Assembly: GCA_002320935.1 (NCBI GenBank)
Contig: DCLG01000090.1
Span: forward strand, 153,508-159,575
Direction of reading: 5' to 3'
Source: Pedobacter sp. UBA1654
GTDB taxonomy: Bacteria; Bacteroidota; Bacteroidia; Sphingobacteriales; Sphingobacteriaceae
Length of the DNA stretch: 6,068 nt
In this document: piece by piece, positions 4,032 through 6,068 of the stretch
How the letters are laid out: each line of letters starts with the position of its first letter
Position numbering within the stretch: the stretch's first letter is position 1
Program-made: the position numbers and the translations under genes
Notes under the pieces: model-generated
What the model saw: the letters and a program-made list of their open reading frames with translations, nothing else
What the model was told of the DNA's origin: nothing
Database searches by the model: none

Positions 4032-6068
4032 CGTTCCGGTAGGCCGTTGGCGTTGATCCGTAGTGCTGCTTGAAAACTGTGCTGAAATAACGTTGATTGT
4101 TAAAACCAAGGTTGTCTGCAATCTCCATAATGCTCTTATCGGTCTGCGCCAGCAGCAATGCTGCTTTCTCCAGACGGAATTTATTGATGTAGTCGTTCAC
4201 GCCAATATCGGCGATCTGTTTAAGCTTATTATACAGTGTCGCACGACTCATGGCCATTTTATCAGTTAAAAAATCTACATGCAAATCCTTACTGTCTAAA
4301 TTTTCCATGATCAGCTGGTTCAATTTGCTGATGAAACGTTCATCAGCACGGCTGAAAGTACCGGCTTCTGCAGGAACTAGCATCGCCGATTGTTTATATT
4401 TCGCTTTAACCAGTTCGCGGTTCTTCAGCAGGTTCGCGAGAATGGTTTGCAGATGTTCCAGGTCGAAAGGTTTTGCAATGTAGGCATCCGCACCAAGCTT
4501 GTAACCGAGGTTCCTGCTTTCCGCATCACCCTGCGTGGTTAAGAGCACAAAGGGTGTATGACTTACATAGAGATCTTCCTTCAGGCGCCTGCAGAGTTCA
4601 AAACCATCAATCCCCGGCATCATCACGTCACTCAGCACAATGTCCGGGCGTTTTTGTTCGATTAGCGCCGCTGCCTGCAGGCCATCTGCAGCTTCCAGGA
4701 TTGCTTTATAATACGGCATCAGGCTCTCTGCCAGGAAAGCCAGTAGCTCCGGCTGGTCCTCCACGATCAGCAGCGTGTAAGCCGAAGTTGGAAACGCCGT
4801 TGTAATACTATCCGGGGCCAGATCACTTCTGCTGTTTGTCGCAGCTGCTTCAAGATCAATAGGTAATTCAAAGTAAAATGTTGCACCCTTATCCGTGTTG
4901 TTTAATGCCGCAATACGGCCGCCATGCATCTCCAGCAGCGTCCTGGAATAGGATAGTCCTATGCCACTGCCATGTTCCTGGTGTGCTCCCTGGTAAAAGG
5001 GTTTGAACAACTGCGCCATATCCGCATGTTCCAGTCCAATGCCTTGATCCTTGATCGAAACCCGCACAAAGCCACCCAAATTACCGGTGCTTACAGTGAT
5101 GCTCGTATCCGGAGGACTGAATTTCAGCGCATTGGCCATCAGGTTGGTTAGGACCAGTGCACATTTCTTGCCATCAAAAACAACTTCCCCAATGCCTTGG
5201 TCAAGATCATAGATCAGGGTAATGCCTTTTTGATCCAGCTCGGCGCTGAAATTTTCCACGATGTTCAGTACCCATTCATTCAGTTCATGGCGCTCCAGCT
5301 GGAGCTGCTCCTGTGCCAGTTCAATCTTCTGCAGGTCGAGCACCATATCTATGATGTTCCGCATGTTCCCGGCCTGCCGGTAAATACCCTCCAGGATTCT
5401 GCTGAGTTCGCCACTCAGATTTTTTTCATTCAATAATCTGCGAAGCGGCGAGTAGATAAGCGTCAGGGGGGTCCTCAGCTCATGACTGATGTGTATGAGG
5501 AAACTGATCTTGGCTTCATCCGTACGTTGTTTATGTGCTTTCAAATCCCATTGCAGCTTCCGTTCCCTTCTGGCAATGGCCATCCGGTAAAAGTAAAGAA
5601 CGGCTGCGGATACGAGTAGCAGGACAGATGCAATGAACCACCAGCGCTGGAACCAGGCTGGGCGAACGTTAATTTCCACCAGCCGGGTATAATCGCTCCA
5701 ACCACCACCTTTCAGGTTAGCGGAAACCAGGATCTCATAATTACCCACCGGCAGGGAACCAATAGCCAAGGCATGATCATAAGTTTCGATGGCACGGCTG
5801 TTAAGACCTGCTATCTTATAGCGGAACATCCGCTTTCGGAACACATCCTGTTCACGGGCCATGACCGTGACCACCAAAGAGGTGTGATTCCAGGGAATGT
5901 CGGCTTTTCCCCCTTCAACACTTAAAGGCAGGCCGTTTACTTCCAGCGCCATTAACTCCATGATGGGTGATTTGATGGTCTCCACTTTGGTATTGCCTTT
6001 TATCTGGAGCAGACCTTTTACCCCGCCCATATAGGTGTTCCCGTTTGTGGCGCTAAGTGCGGCTTTAA
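4009..6068 (-). CDS. Hybrid two-component system regulator (HTCS), C-terminal part (cut by right edge)
   Basis: HTCS proteins join a periplasmic glycan sensor, a histidine kinase, a receiver and an AraC-type DNA-binding domain in one inner-membrane protein, and they activate polysaccharide-use genes. The frame stays open to 6068 with beta-propeller-like sequence (NGNTYMGGVKGLLQI), so the Met at 6030 is probably internal and most of the sensor is missing. Numbering from that Met: Y_Y_Y domain about 29-121; membrane helix about 130-148; HisKA with SHELRTPL (His183); HATPase with N-box Asn300, DQGIG (328-332), LFKPF (341-345) and GSGIGL (354-359); receiver about 418-535 with Glu424/Asp425, phosphoacceptor Asp468, Thr498 and Lys520; two AraC helix-turn-helix motifs at about 583-606 and 633-665. 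All key signalling residues are present, so it looks functional. Its gene converges on GH16, and it probably controls glycan genes nearby (inference). Confidence 0.93.
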   Translation of the reverse strand, partial: KAALSATNGNTYMGGVKGLLQIKGNTKVETIKSPIMELMALEVNGLPLSVEGGKADIPWNHTSLVVTVMAREQDVFRKRMFRYKIAGLNSRAIETYDHALAIGSLPVGNYEILVSANLKGGGWSDYTRLVEINVRPAWFQRWWFIASVLLLVSAAVLYFYRMAIARRERKLQWDLKAHKQRTDEAKISFLIHISHELRTPLTLIYSPLRRLLNEKNLSGELSRILEGIYRQAGNMRNIIDMVLDLQKIELAQEQLQLERHELNEWVLNIVENFSAELDQKGITLIYDLDQGIGEVVFDGKKCALVLTNLMANALKFSPPDTSITVSTGNLGGFVRVSIKDQGIGLEHADMAQLFKPFYQGAHQEHGSGIGLSYSRTLLEMHGGRIAALNNTDKGATFYFELPIDLEAAATNSRSDLAPDSITTAFPTSAYTLLIVEDQPELLAFLAESLMPYYKAILEAADGLQAAALIEQKRPDIVLSDVMMPGIDGFELCRRLKEDLYVSHTPFVLLTTQGDAESRNLGYKLGADAYIAKPFDLEHLQTILANLLKNRELVKAKYKQSAMLVPAEAGTFSRADERFISKLNQLIMENLDSKDLHVDFLTDKMAMSRATLYNKLKQIADIGVNDYINKFRLEKAALLLAQTDKSIMEIADNLGFNNQRYFSTVFKQHYGSTPTAYRNEKQQKVC

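Noticed and set aside
3789..4121. 110-residue open frame on the minus strand across the GH16/HTCS junction
   Set aside because: It overlaps two well-supported genes, has a low-complexity Arg/Ser/Pro-rich composition, no recognisable motif and no ribosome binding site; it is a shadow frame.
4473..4805. 110-residue open frame on the plus strand opposite the HTCS receiver domain
   Set aside because: It is antisense to a clearly conserved receiver domain, and its Pro/Ala/Arg/His-rich translation matches no family I know.

Overview
The window looks like chromosomal DNA from a Bacteroidota species, most plausibly a Pedobacter-like member of the Sphingobacteriaceae (inference). The reasons are a hybrid two-component regulator of the HTCS type (largely confined to this phylum), a LruC/DUF4842 lipoprotein, Bacteroidota-style promoter motifs (TAnnTTTG) and mostly weak or absent Shine-Dalgarno sequences. 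It holds four protein genes, two of them cut by the window edges. I see no rRNA, tRNA, CRISPR array, insertion sequence or phage gene.

Layout from left to right: (1) 1-566, minus strand, the N-terminal part of a secreted GH20 beta-N-acetylhexosaminidase that runs off the left edge. (2) 567-734, a short intergenic stretch with the GH20 leader and a good intrinsic terminator for the next gene. (3) 735-2852, minus strand, a 705-residue lipoprotein with DUF4114-like, thrombospondin-3-like and LruC/DUF4842 regions. (4) 2853-3193, a 341-bp divergent intergenic region with a near-consensus promoter for the lipoprotein, a 17-bp direct repeat with a 32-bp period, a 16-bp dyad between and overlapping the repeats, and a bulged hairpin. 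(5) 3194-4012, plus strand, a secreted GH16 beta-glucanase/laminarinase-like enzyme. (6) 4009-6068, minus strand, the C-terminal two thirds or less of an HTCS sensor/regulator (Y_Y_Y domain, membrane segment, histidine kinase, receiver, AraC output), open at the right edge. GH16 and HTCS converge, and their stop codons share one TTAA.

Taken together this is a glycan-sensing and glycan-degrading neighbourhood. The HTCS would sense an oligosaccharide in the periplasm and activate nearby genes, GH16 would cut a beta-glucan-type polysaccharide outside the cell or in the periplasm, and GH20 would remove terminal beta-linked HexNAc. The LruC lipoprotein is probably an envelope or surface protein of unknown function. 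No SusC/SusD pair lies in the window, so calling it a polysaccharide utilization locus is only an inference. The least explained parts are the LruC lipoprotein and the repeat-rich promoter in front of it. I found no clear evidence of a wholly new system.
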